From assembly GCF_000237925.1 (NCBI RefSeq), contig NC_031502.1, forward strand, positions 54,023,474-54,087,473: DNA of 64,000 nucleotides. Direction: 5' to 3'. The first letter of the stretch is position 1. Every line of letters starts with the position of its first letter. Shown piece after piece: positions 10,815 to 20,899 of this stretch. The translations under genes were made by a program, and so were the position numbers. The notes under the pieces were generated by a model that was not told where the DNA came from, ran no database searches, and saw only the letters and a list, made by a program, of their open reading frames with translations. The DNA comes from Schistosoma mansoni. Taxonomy: Eukaryota > Platyhelminthes > Trematoda > Strigeidida > Schistosomatidae.

Positions 10815-11385
10815 TGTTATGTCCCGATAGGAATAATAAATGGTAACTTTTGGGATCCGTTTATGGACATTTGAACAAGATTTAGGCAAAAGTGGCTGTG
10901 ATTGCGAGAAGCTGTTACTAATAAATTGAAAATATCTCAAGAATAGTAAATCGTATGACACGGTGGTGTGTGCTACTGATATCGACGTATATAAGTAGTG
11001 TGTATCATCACTCGAAAGTGAAGTACCTGAAGGCAGAAGGTTGAAAAGATCAAAAAAAAGAGAACGAGAACAAAGAATGAATTGTGTAGAAACGAAAGAA
11101 TAATGAAGTCTGAGATGATTGACTGATATTCGCGAAATGAACAGTCAAGTTTGAGACAATTAATTAACATTTTGCACATGAAGTATTTACTGTATGGTTC
11201 TCAGAATTTACTAAGGTGTTCCGTAATTTTGTTTTAAAATACATTCGATTGCTCTCATTTGTGTTCTCGTTCATTAATTTACTAGTCAATAGGCAAAATA
11301 AAAGCTTATAACGAAAGGAATATAAATATACATATAATATAAACACTTGATAGTCATACAATAAGAATATTCATATAATATTAGC
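10815..11385 (-). mobile_element. Rearranged LTR fossil, TGTTATA type, with nested solo LTR
   Basis: Sequence of the TGTTATA-type LTR (see 28565, 42127 and 47576) starts at 10815, continues mostly as minus-strand LTR sequence, and resumes after an inserted TGTGGTG-type solo LTR at about 10961-11280. The host LTR is rearranged and old; the nested copy is younger than its host. Confidence 0.6.
10961..11280 (+). mobile_element. Solo LTR fossil, TGTGGTG type, nested in another LTR
   Basis: Begins GGTGTGTGCTACTGATATCG and ends near GTTCTCGTTCATTAATT. The flanking bases on both sides align with adjacent parts of the 28565-29126 LTR, which shows the nesting. Confidence 0.6.
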
Positions 11386-11389
11386 CTAT

Positions 11390-11748
11390 AGATAAATCCC
11401 AGCAGTTACCTTTCATTTTTCTCGTCGGATATACTAGTTATACTCGTATATTACTTCACAGTTAAATAAACATTATATATCCTGTATAACCCTAAACAAT
11501 ATTTTTTTATATATTCGACAACGGTGCTTAGTTACTAAAACTCTTAGGTATATAAATGTCATTAAAAATCAACAAATTTAAATCTACATCATTTGATAAC
11601 CAATAAAACTTTCTTTTCCTAATATCAACTTTTTAAACTGAACACTATTATTAATACTAAAATCATGATTATCATTTAGAAAACAGTTGGAAAGGAGAAC
11701 TCAACATTTAGAGGCTTGGAAATCATTCTTTAACATCCTATGCTCTTT
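11390..11748. other. AT-rich DNA, nothing recognised
   Basis: No exon or repeat family was recognised. Confidence 0.4.
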
Positions 11749-12040
11749 TGTGATGTAGGCTACTTATATCCACATAAGTAGTATATAACGATGGTCAGGC
11801 AGAGAATGTATTTCAGTACAAGATCGGTAAGGTAAGAACGAGAACGGGACGTAATTAGTATGAAAATGCATGAACAATAATAATCGGAGACGATGGACTG
11901 ATATTTACAGAAGGAACAGTCAAGATTGAGACAATTGATTGATAGCTTGCAAATTAACTATTTACAATATGGCTTTCATATGTTACTGAGATATTCTGTG
12001 ATTTGTCTCTAAATACATTCAGTTGTCTCCAAAGAATTAC
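11749..12040 (+). mobile_element. Solo LTR fossil, TGTGATG variant
   Basis: Starts TGTGATGTAGGCTACTTATA and follows the same order as the other TGTGGTG-type LTRs (CATAAGTAGTATATAACG, later ATACATTCAGTTGTCTC). Groups with 24581-25049 and 61389. Confidence 0.6.
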
Positions 12041-12078
12041 TTAATGTACAATTGTTTTATTTAATATTATGTGTAAAC

Positions 12079-12495
12079 GTCAAGACAGTTATACTGTATA
12101 GAGCTGAAACTTAGAGAACTACTACAACCATCATCAAAAGAGTACAAGTATTTATAAACAATTGTTCACATAAGATACTCAATAAGCATTGACCGGATAT
12201 CGTCACCAACAACTTACTGAGAAAGAGAACATATCAGCTTCCAATTTGAGAGAAAATTAAAAAAAGATGTTGGAAATGAACAAGACATACATTACGGAAG
12301 CCACCAAACTGCATTACGTAGCAAGCGCTAACTTGGAATTGTGAAGGCAAATGGAAAATAGGAAACATACATCAAAAGTATGAATAGGAAATGGAAAGAA
12401 TTGGAAAGGATTGTCGAGGACAAAGTTGAATAGAGAATGCTGGCGGGTAGTCTATGCTCCTCGACAAGGAGTAAAGAATGAGAGTAAGTATGTAA
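12079..12495 (+). mobile_element. RTE-type LINE, 5'-truncated C-terminal and 3' end
   Basis: Translation from 12079 gives VKTVILYRAET, RTTTTIIKRVQVFINN and HKILNKH, then later TLAWNCEGKWK-like and MNRKWKELERI-like stretches and a weak GWRMLVGGLCS equivalent. This is the C-terminal end of schistosome RTE-clade reverse transcriptases (SR2-like). Several in-frame stops interrupt it. It ends near AAAGAATGAGAGTAAGTATG, the decayed equivalent of the GGCGTAAGTAAGTAAG end seen in other copies. Confidence 0.75.
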
Positions 12496-12499
12496 ATGT

Positions 12500-13473
12500 T
12501 GTGTTTCATAGGTTTGCAAGTGAGTTAACGATAATTTTTCCAATAAGTTAACATTCATTAAAAAGAGAGATGTTTGGGCAACTGTTCTTTCTAATTTAAT
12601 TATTTCCCTACATTAAACATTCATTATCCCAAATCAAGATAGAATCAATAACTTGTAACGTTAGATTTGCTAATGAACATGTTCACTTTAAATCAACCGA
12701 GTCGAAATAAAATAATTGACATTTTCAACTTTATTAGAAGATGGTTTTGTGGATATTATAATAATTTTATAGTTGAAATGTTATTACTTATAAGCCTACA
12801 ATAAAATCATCAACAATGTTGACCTGAAATAAGTTTTTTTTTAAAAAAACAACATAATCATAATGTATGTTTAGCGTTAAAAAAAACATTCCTAAATTGA
12901 GGAAGGGAAAAGCGTCGGTTTGTTATTTTTTCTAGCCTAAATTATATCTTATACAACTTAATGATGACTCTTATGAAATTTATGATTTTCAAACTAAATT
13001 ATTTAAACGATTATGCTTAATAACAATCGGAAGATACAAGTAAACAACACCAAGTGTATTCGATTATGCTTAAGTTAAAATTACTTATTTTTTTAGTGTT
13101 TTGGAGACTGAAGGATTATTTATCCACTAGACTGTTGACTTACCTGGTTTATGCGTGTCACATTAAAATGACTCTGATTTTTTAAAACAGCAACGATATA
13201 TTCATCATTAAGACAGCCTTCATCGGTCATTCAGTTTAAGGAAGATATTGTCAGTGACATCTTCTACCACCGGTTTTTATGTGAAAAACTAACTACAATA
13301 ACCGATCAGTTCACTGTTTATTTACAAATTTACCAACATCTGTGGAGCTATATAGATCATTCATTTGAGTTAATACTATGTTGTATTTCAATAGTATCTA
13401 CCAGTATGATTTGACAAGAAACAATACAGATCAATTACTTCTTTGATTCTACAGCATCTAATGAATTCCAAAC
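12500..13473. other. AT-rich DNA, nothing recognised
   Basis: No exon or repeat family was recognised in this stretch. Confidence 0.4.
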
Positions 13474-13933
13474 ATTTAGTTTCACAAGCATTGTAAGCAA
13501 AGACGGATAGTGGCAAGCAGTGGGATCCACGACGCGCCTCTCGTCCTATTTGGGACTCGTCAGCTGGATGTACCTGCATTTCGGAATTGATGTTCATTCT
13601 GGGACTCGAACCCAGTACTTTTCGCTTCAAACGCCATCGCGTTATCCACTCGGCCACTGAGTCGTGATAGCCACTTGCTTGTGCAATGGGGTGAAGTTTA
13701 AATTCATATAGTATTGTCTGCTTGACGAGCCCCAAATAGGACGAAACGCGCATCCTGGATTCCACTGCTAGCTACTATCCATCTTTGCCTACCATGCTTG
13801 TGAATTAAGGCAATATCGAGGCAATACGCACAGTATGCACATATGCCAATTAGAGACTGACCAGTTGCAGTCCTAACACATCGATGGGAAGATTCAAACA
13901 AACAATACTAAATGAATTTATTTAGTTTCACAA
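13474..13933 (+). mobile_element. Sm-alpha SINE, palindromic copy with 14-bp target duplication
   Basis: The insert spans 13488-13919 and is flanked by ATTTAGTTTCACAA at 13474-13487 and 13920-13933. The left arm (to about 13730) is inverted and contains ribozyme, B box (GGACTCGAACCC), A box, head and, beyond the head, sequence of a preceding monomer's tail. The right arm restarts inside the ribozyme (ACGAGCCCCAAATAGGACGA at 13730) and runs forward to the tail end. The minus-strand ribozyme (about 13525-13572) has GAGA instead of GAAA, so is probably dead. Confidence 0.85.
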
Positions 13934-13934
13934 A

Positions 13935-14340
13935 TGTTCTTTAATATTAATCAGAAAATCTAATTAAAGATTCTAGATAGTAAACACTGAAACCTACTTT
14001 ACACTATAGGACCTTTAACTATCCACAATTTATATATGCAAAAACATTTTAATAGGTTTCTCTATCTTGTTTTTTTTTACCATAGTCATAATTTGATCTT
14101 GTTTGTTTACTGTTTACTTTTCTTGTTCCCTTTTCTGTTACATTACGAAAACATGTTTACATTTTTATTTGATCTCTACTTATGATAAGATTGTTTAGAT
14201 ACCAGAATTATTGTTTATAATTTTTAAATGTTATCTTCATCGTAATTATAAATAACACCCACAATCATACTGTTCACATTAATCGGCAGACATTTCTTAT
14301 AGTTCATTAGGTCACTAAGTCGTAAACAATTAAAAATTAT
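13935..14340. other. AT-rich DNA, nothing recognised
   Basis: A T-rich tract lies near 14070-14080. No gene was seen. Confidence 0.4.
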
Positions 14341-14342
14341 AT

Positions 14343-14610
14343 CGTTAGAATCATAAGTCAATTGAAGCTAGACAACCATCGAAAACCTGGAAGCACTGGA
14401 CGGCCGTTTCGTCCTATTGTGGGACTCCTCAGCAGTGTGCATTCACGATCCCGCATCGCGAGATTTGAACCCAGGACCTATCAGTCTCCGGCGCGAGCGC
14501 TTAACCCCTAGACCACAGATCTGGCATCCAACGGTGTTAAAGTCTAACTTCAACTAATCTAGGAAATTGAGCATCCGTTCACCATTTTCTCCAGCTGAAA
14601 TCATATAGTT
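14343..14610 (-). mobile_element. Family B SINE with intact hammerhead core
   Basis: Minus-strand order: part of the upstream block, A-box region (GATCTGTGGTCTAGGGGTTA), B box (GGTTCAAATC), ribozyme, and the tail to TTCAATTGACTTATGATTC. The three-part order matches 27227-27450 and 57943-58305. Confidence 0.8.
14393..14438 (-). ncRNA. Hammerhead ribozyme, family B, intact core
   Basis: Minus strand: helix I CACTG/CAGTG (5 bp), CTGAGGAG, stem GTCC/GGAC with loop CACAATA, GAAA, palindromic helix III ACGGCCGT, cleavage triplet GTC. All invariant core bases are present. Helix III is too short for a stable loop, so it may cleave as a paired (double) hammerhead. Confidence 0.7.
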
Positions 14611-14614
14611 GAAT

Positions 14615-15400
14615 TACTTTCCATAAATAATTATATCCTAGTCAATGTAGGATTATTAAATGGTTTAAAATTCATTATATCTATATTTGATCATACAGCT
14701 TTGTAAATAGACTTATTATAAAAGAGTGTCCTTCGTTAAAACAATTACTTTATTTATTTTCAATAAGCATTTGTAGATTAGTACATTGTTGTACTATTTT
14801 GAGATTGATTTCCATAACACATTGATATGATTTAATGAAGTAATGAAAACTAGAGACTACTAGATAACTATCTAGTTTTAGCTTGTGCTTTCTCAGTAAT
14901 ACATGCAATTATGACTTCAAATGGTATTGCATTGAACACCCTTATTTTGATTCTCATTTGAAATATTTTTAATAATTGAATGGAAATTGAGAGAAGAAGG
15001 TAGAAGTGCAAAAGGAACTTTACTTTCAGGATTTATTTAGCAAGAGAAAACAAAAGGTACTTATAAGGAGGTTACCGGTGACCTTGATGTTTTAGAACCC
15101 ATTAGAAAAGATGGTAAGAATTCTGGTAATTGATCAATCAACTTAGAGAACCTTCCAAGAACATTGATTGGTTATAAGTAAGTTGAGATATTTTTCAGCT
15201 TCTCAAGATTTTTAGAAGTAAATAAAATAGATAACTCTTAAGTAACCATATACTATTTCCGATACATTACAAGTAGTTTATATATTTACATTGATCTATC
15301 ATGAATATACTATACAAAATGTAAATAACTTTAGCAATGAACTATTTAAAAGAGTTTTTGATTATGCATCTGTACACACAATGACTTATGCTTGTAAGCA
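14615..15400. other. AT-rich DNA, nothing recognised
   Basis: No exon or repeat family was recognised. Confidence 0.4.
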
Positions 15401-15404
15401 CTCA

Positions 15405-15490
15405 TGAATTATTTATTTATTTATTGGTACAAGGGGGCATCAGATATATATGCGCCACACTTAGATGGTGTCTTTCAGAAGCGTCTATCC
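15405..15490 (-). repeat. 3' end fragment of the AATAAAT-tailed repeat
   Basis: The reverse complement ends in GATGCCCCCTTGTACCAATA followed by (AAAT)n, matching the ends of the copies at 3355 and 19925. Strongly 5' truncated. Confidence 0.55.
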
Positions 15491-16074
15491 CGAGCGGGAT
15501 TATATATATATACACAAAATAAAAAAACACTTGTTAGTTCACTTATTGTCATTCATTCTTTAACTATCATCAAGACTAAACCAAAAACAATTATTGACAT
15601 TGAAAAGAGCTATTTACTATGAGATGGTTAAACAAGAAGTATATTACTATTAATGCATAAAACCTTTGTTATTAAATTATTATTTTCCATTCTGTCTAGG
15701 TGATAATGAATTTAAAACATGGTTGTTTTGACAAAAACATAATTGACTTCTATATCCGTAACAGTGTATAGTTAAAGTAATTTTGTATCTATATATGCAT
15801 GTTGGCGATGTTTGTACGTGACTATGGTTGTCTGTATTAGTGTTGTACATTGATTTCCCTACTTTCAACTTATTTTATTGCTGTTTTGTTAATCAGATGA
15901 TATACTAATCAATCATTTCTGGATTTTCAATTCGACACATTGAGAAGTTAGAAAGAAATATCCAAAATTAACCAGCAACTAACTAACTATTAACTTGTGA
16001 ATTATTAAACATATAAAAATGTCCAGCAAATAGTAAACAACTGTCCCATCTTAGTATAATGAAAGTGGCTAAAA
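15491..16074. other. AT-rich DNA, nothing recognised
   Basis: The open frames here have no recognisable domain. Confidence 0.4.
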
Positions 16075-16225
16075 GCAAAATGTAGTACATGCGTTTCTTT
16101 TCGTTTAGAACTCATCAACTAGATGCAATTATATCTGTGTTGTTAATGTTCATACTGAAGTTTGAACCCACAACCTTTCACTTAAAATGTCCAACGTGCT
16201 ATTCACTGAACAGCTTGTGTTTAAA
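16075..16225 (-). mobile_element. Old, decayed Sm-alpha fragment
   Basis: Weak but collinear match: ribozyme region (CGTTTAGAACTCATCAACTA) and B-box relic (GAAGTTTGAACCCACAACC), then an A-box relic. Much more diverged than other copies. Confidence 0.5.
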
Positions 16226-16452
16226 TAGCTATTAACTTGTTCCATAAGTATGAAGATTTTAATGCGTGTTTATGATTACCCTTTTGTGACAGTGGCTGAG
16301 CAACTATAGTCTTAAGTATCAACAATAGTAAATTATAAACTCAAACTTATAACTATTTCAACTTGGCTTATTACTACTCATGACCAACACTAAAGGTAGT
16401 AATTCACCATCTCAACATATTACTATAAACATATAGCTTTTGAGTTTTTTTG

Positions 16453-16695
16453 TGGAGATTTCAGTAATTTTATAGTTGAAATCATGAGTCAATTGAAGCT
16501 AGACCACCATGGAAAACCTGGAAGCACTGGAAGGCTGTTTCGTCCTATTTTGCCACCCCCCTCTGATAATAATCATATGCTCACTGGTGACTGGCTCCAA
16601 GGGGTATTTCATGAAGTTCTAGTGAGAAGCAGTGACCAATGGAGTTCAACCAGGTCTGTTGGGAGATATCAACTCACTGAAGACAATGGTAAATG
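16453..16695. mobile_element. Family B SINE, inverted mosaic
   Basis: 16453-16550 is the minus-strand tail and half the ribozyme. At about 16551 it switches to the plus-strand upstream block (CTGATAATAATCATATGCTC) through GACAATGGTAAATGG. The ribozyme is incomplete. Confidence 0.75.
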
Positions 16696-16899
16696 GTTTA
16701 TCACTTTTGATTTGATTATTTGAAATCTAATGGATTGAACATCCATTTTCAACTTGGCTCAACTTTAGAGTCACTAGAACAGTCTATTTTAAAGCATTAT
16801 TAAGAAATCTGGAATTTCTTATAACAGAACTCTCAGTTGTTCTTATTCCATGATGAAAATAATCTCATTAAACCGTGATAATTCTAAATATAATACTAC

Positions 16900-17130
16900 T
16901 GTGGTATATACTACTTATGATGACAGAAATAAGTAATATTTCACCGCAATCATTAGTGGAATGCCTGCCAACTAAATATTGAACTAAAGAGATCAAGAAG
17001 GAAATCGAGGAATAATTGTAATAATAGCAAAATTGGAAGAATCACAAAGTATGTAAAGAATAATTAAAGGAAGATGTGCAAATAAAGTACTTGATGTTTA
17101 GTTTTTTATATTTTACGAAAGCATTAAGTA
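16900..17130 (+). mobile_element. Solo LTR fossil, TGTGGTG type
   Basis: Starts TGTGGTATATACTACTTATG, with the AAATAAGTAA inverted partner. The 3' end is not clear. About 230 bp. Confidence 0.55.
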
Positions 17131-17369
17131 ATAACGAATTAACTAACTATACTGGGTATTACATCTTTAACTGTAATGATATTCATGGTTACAATGAAGT
17201 TAACGAAATTATTAGTACTATTGTTATCATAATTAATATTGCTATAAGAAGGGGGTTTTGTTGAGATTTTAGTAATTTTTGTATAGTTGAAATCATGAGT
17301 CAATTGAAGCTAGACCACCATCGAAAACCTGCAAGCACTAAACGGCCATTTCGTCCCATTATGGGACTC

Positions 17370-17569
17370 NNNNNNNNNNNNNNNNNNNNNNNNNNNNNNN
17401 NNNNNNNNNNNNNNNNNNNNNNNNNNNNNNNNNNNNNNNNNNNNNNNNNNNNNNNNNNNNNNNNNNNNNNNNNNNNNNNNNNNNNNNNNNNNNNNNNNNN
17501 NNNNNNNNNNNNNNNNNNNNNNNNNNNNNNNNNNNNNNNNNNNNNNNNNNNNNNNNNNNNNNNNNNNNN
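17370..17569. other. Assembly gap, 200 N
   Basis: Exactly 200 N inside an inverted repeat; the length is probably a placeholder. Translations across it are meaningless. Confidence 0.95.
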
Positions 17570-17599
17570 CTCGCGCCAGAGCACTTAACCGATGGATGC

Positions 17600-17645
17600 G
17601 CACTGCTGAGGAGTCCCACAATTGGACGAAACGGCCGTCCAGTGC
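17600..17645 (+). ncRNA. Hammerhead ribozyme, family B, fully intact
   Basis: Plus strand: helix I GCACTG (17600-17605) pairing with CAGTGC (17640-17645), core CTGAGGAG (17606-17613), stem GTCC/GGAC, GAAA, helix III ACGGCCGT, cleavage triplet GTC. Every invariant base and a perfect 6-bp helix I are present. This is the clearest copy in the window. Confidence 0.75.
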
Positions 17646-17715
17646 TTCAAGCTTTTTCGTGCTGGTCTAGCTTCAATAGATTCATGATCTCAACTATATA
17701 AAAATATTGCTATAA

Positions 17716-18087
17716 ATCAGTAGAATTACGAGAAGAATAAAACATACTCAAGTAATTTATGTTTTCTTTTATTAATGAACTAAATCTAATTATTATTAAT
17801 TTACCACCCCTTCCCCCCAAAAAAAAAATTCAAAAAATGGAGAATTCTAAATGAAAATTCTTGTTAAATTTGACATTCAATTGACTCTTTATTTTGTATA
17901 ACTTATTTCTTTTAGTTGTCAGTTGTTTAAATGGATAATTTATGTTTATATGTATTCGCGCATATGTGCGTACGTATGCCTAAATTGGTTGGAAATTTGA
18001 ATTTTTAAACAAGCGTTTGTCTAACGAAATCAACAAAATTTCAGTTCACTAAAAAAGTTAAAACAAAAGATATATATAATTTGAGTG
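17716..18087. other. AT-rich DNA, nothing recognised
   Basis: Contains a C-rich then A-rich tract near 17806-17828. Confidence 0.4.
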
Positions 18088-18187
18088 ATCATTAAATACC
18101 CAAGACAGAGTAGGTTGGAGAATGCTAGTCGGCAGCCTATGCTCCATTGGGAGTAACAGGCTTAAGTAAGTAAGTAATCATTAAATA
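18088..18187 (+). mobile_element. RTE LINE 3' end with 11-bp target duplication
   Basis: The insert (18099-18176) is 78 bp and encodes the last residues of the RTE reverse transcriptase (QDRVGWRMLVGSLCSIGSN-like), then the AAGTAAGTAAGTA tail. ATCATTAAATA flanks it at 18088-18098 and 18177-18187. Extremely 5' truncated. Confidence 0.85.
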
Positions 18188-18221
18188 GACATCTCTGGCA
18201 ATAAAATATATCAGAAGGGAT

Positions 18222-18412
18222 TTTTGTGGATATTATAGTAACTTTATAGTTGAATTCATGAGTCAATCAAAGCTTGACCACCATGGAAAACCTGGAAGCA
18301 CTCGGTAACCGTTTCGTCCTATTGTTAAACTCCTAACCAGTGAGCAAGTCGGGATCGTGGATGCTTCCAGGTTTTCAATGGCGGTTTAACTTATATTGAC
18401 TCATGAATCCAC
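18222..18412. mobile_element. Family B fold-back SINE
   Basis: Minus-strand tail and ribozyme (to about 18345) is followed by a short plus-strand part (GGGATCGTGGATGC, then the tail from TTCCAGGTTTTCAATG). The ribozyme core is lost. Confidence 0.7.
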
Positions 18413-18421
18413 TTACTTACT

Positions 18422-18573
18422 GATTAGCGTTTTTTTAGCGAGTTGGTTTTCTACGGGATGGAGTCGCCAACCCCATGCCAAACCTTCCTCCTTTACCCGG
18501 GCTTGGGACCGGCAGTAGCCCCAGAAGGAGCTACAGGTGGGATGGCCGAGCGGTCTAGGACGCCAGACTCAAG
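18422..18573 (+). mobile_element. GC-rich LINE-like leader joined to tRNA-Leu-like half
   Basis: 18422-18536 is a GC-rich segment (CTTTACCCGGGCTTGGGACC) that recurs at 51965-52048. I read it as the 5' leader of a LINE, probably RTE, with moderate certainty. It runs straight into 18537-18573, which matches the 5' half of a tRNA-Leu(CAA): GATGGCCGAGCGGTCTAGGA, then CGCCAGACTCAAG. There is no 3' tRNA half. Confidence 0.5.
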
Positions 18574-18579
18574 ACTGTC

Positions 18580-19199
18580 CATGAATCCAACTACTAATAG
18601 ATATAATATATATATGTATGAATGTTAAAGAGTGTAGCGAATGGAACAACACTTCACATGTTTCATATAATCACACATAATAATCCTTGGAAATATTCTT
18701 AGACAAAGAACACTGTCATGATGAAGTAAATAACTTCAGGGTTTTGATTGTTCGCCAGTCAAATGAATGGCATGAAATATAATAAATAATGTACACGGTA
18801 ACCAATATATATTATAAAGAATAAATACAGGAAGGATGTCATGTATTAGATTGACCGCCATAAGCTTTCTTTCAATTCACTTCAACACTAGTCAACAATG
18901 CATGTTTAGGTAGACAGTGATCAGGTATGTGTTACACATATTATTATTGTTATTTCAGTTAACGAAGGTTTATTTAATTTATTAATGTGTATTTTAATTA
19001 CTTATCAACTATCTTACATCTAACCACAACATTGTTCAATCAGTTGTTCTATGACACGTGAACAGTTCCCTGAAGATATTCATAAGTATATAGTAGTAGT
19101 CTATAGTTTTTTAAAAGATGATAGATCATACAAACTCCATTGTATAAGTAGCCTAAAATATTATTTGAAATCACAAAAGTATACAATGAAAATTCTACA
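18580..19199. other. AT-rich DNA, nothing recognised
   Basis: No exon or repeat family was recognised. Confidence 0.4.
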
Positions 19200-19565
19200 A
19201 TCTACACAAAACCCTATGTTGATAATAATCATAATCTCGCTAGTGACTAGCATCAAAATGTAAGTTTTGGAGTTCTGTTGGGAAACCTTGAACAATAGAG
19301 TTAAATTCATATCGGATGTAAGACAGTTATTCACCTCTAGTCAGTAGAAAATTGTAACGTAGTGTAGTGAATCGATTGAAGTTAGATATTGACACTCTTG
19401 AATGACGGCTCGATGATCGAAACCGAAGGTCCTGACTCCGATTCCAGGTCGCAGAGTCGTTAATTTGCATTGCTGAGTAGCCCCATACTAGGACTTAATA
19501 GCCTTCCAGTGTTCGCAGGTTCCCATTGGTGATCTAGCTAAGATCAATTCGTGATTTAAAACTAT
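19200..19565 (+). mobile_element. Family B/D SINE, nearly full monomer, diverged
   Basis: Contains the upstream block (TGATAATAATCATAATCTCG), tRNA-like head, B-box relic (GATTCCAGGTC), ribozyme relic (TTGCTGAGTAGCCCCATACTAGGAC) and tail. The GAAA is lost. Confidence 0.7.
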
Positions 19566-19924
19566 GAATATAAATGTACAACTGGTAAGCGTTTTGTTAA
19601 CTTATCATAGGAATGAAATTTCTTTATAGTATAGAGTAGAAACCTTTAAACATGTTTGGAACAGAAAAGCTTTCACTTCCGCTTTAGTAAATTAAAAAAA
19701 TATGTACTACAGATGATTCAGTGATATACAAATGCTAAAAATACGAAGTATTTATTCATCGAAAATGGTCGTAAGTTAACGCAAAGTTTGTTAATTTTTA
19801 ACAACTAAATATGCAAACACTGTTAACATGATGTGTATGAGAATATTTCAAAGAATTGGAAAAGAAATTAGTGTATGTATAATTTATTTACATCATAAAG
19901 TCATCTTAGACAACCATTAAAATA

Positions 19925-20435
19925 TAGGTTGCCCCCAAATGCCTTGGTACGGCCGAGGGTGGGGAAAGTTCGCTCTCACATGACCGCGCATATGCAGTCG
20001 CTGCAAGGAAAGTCCTACCGATTGCCTTCTCTTGGCTAGGGTGTTGTTCACGAAATTGAGAAGACGAAAAGAGCATGTCAGGAACTTTAGCTGGGTTGGT
20101 GGACACGGCGCGTCCACCTAGGGGAGTTGGAAAACCCTGATTTTAAACCAATGGTGTACATGAACTCCGGTATCCTGAGGGTACAAATGGCGTAAGAATC
20201 GATCGTTGGTCACCGGCTGCCATGGGAATGCGCCTCTTTACGTTGCTCCACTGTCTTATGGATCAGACCTTTAGGTTGAAGGCTCCGAGTGTGGTCCCCT
20301 AAGCAAACCACCTACCTCGGTGTGAGTACTCAGGCAATATTAAAACCAACAGACAAACCAAGTGAATTTTGTGGAGCATATGTATTTGGTGCCCCTTTGT
20401 ACCAATATTTATGTGTTCAATTAAATAAAATAAAT
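19925..20435 (+). repeat. AATAAAT-tailed dispersed repeat (copy 2)
   Basis: Collinear with 3355-3890: CAAATGCCTTGGTACGGCCG at the start, GGACACGGCGCGTCCACC in the middle, and GTACCAATATTTATGTGTTC then an A-rich tail at the end. Minus-strand frames sharing STN..KVPD..FSSSQFR occur in both copies, but this is expected from DNA similarity alone. Confidence 0.65.
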
Positions 20436-20638
20436 AAAGTTCAATTTATGATGTAAAGTATGAAATTGAACGATCTTCAATAAAGCCCTTTTAGTGACAA
20501 AAATAATTTATAGTTTGATAAACATCTATTTCCATTATAACGAATGGATAAGTTGATTATAGACCTTGTAAAGTTTATTGATCATTTAAAATCTAATTTA
20601 ATCCATTTTTAAATATTATTCACACCTTATTTTCAACG

Positions 20639-20899
20639 ATAAATTCTTATTGATTGAGATCATGTATCAATCAATGTTAGGCCGCCATTGAAAACCTGGA
20701 ATCACTGGACGGTCGTTTCGTCCTAGTATGGGACTCCTGAGCAGTGTGCATCCACAATCTCACACGCGTAGTCCCATACTAGGACGAAACGGCCATTCAG
20801 TAATTCCAGGTTTTCAATGTTAGTCTAACATTGATCCATTCATGATCTCAATCAAAAACTTAACAATCTCCACAATCCCATACTGATAATAAATTCTTA
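20639..20899. mobile_element. Subfamily D fold-back SINE with 11-bp target duplication
   Basis: The insert (20650-20888) is flanked by ATAAATTCTTA at 20639-20649 and 20889-20899. The left arm is minus strand and the right arm plus strand; each contains the ribozyme. Left ribozyme (minus, about 20704-20750): CTCAGGAG, stem GTCC/GGAC with loop CATACTA, GAAA, ACGACCGT. The C in place of core G5 should abolish cleavage. Confidence 0.85.

Larger units (their letters stand above)
17235..17715. mobile_element. Family B palindromic SINE with 13-bp target duplication and gap
   Basis: The insert spans 17248-17702, flanked by AATATTGCTATAA at 17235-17247 and 17703-17715. The left arm is minus-strand tail and ribozyme start. 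The right arm is plus-strand ribozyme and tail, truncated at TCTCAACTATATAA. The centre is an assembly gap of 200 N. Confidence 0.85.

Noticed and set aside
17295-17621. Frames spanning the N gap
   Set aside because: Translation of N has no meaning; flanks are SINE.
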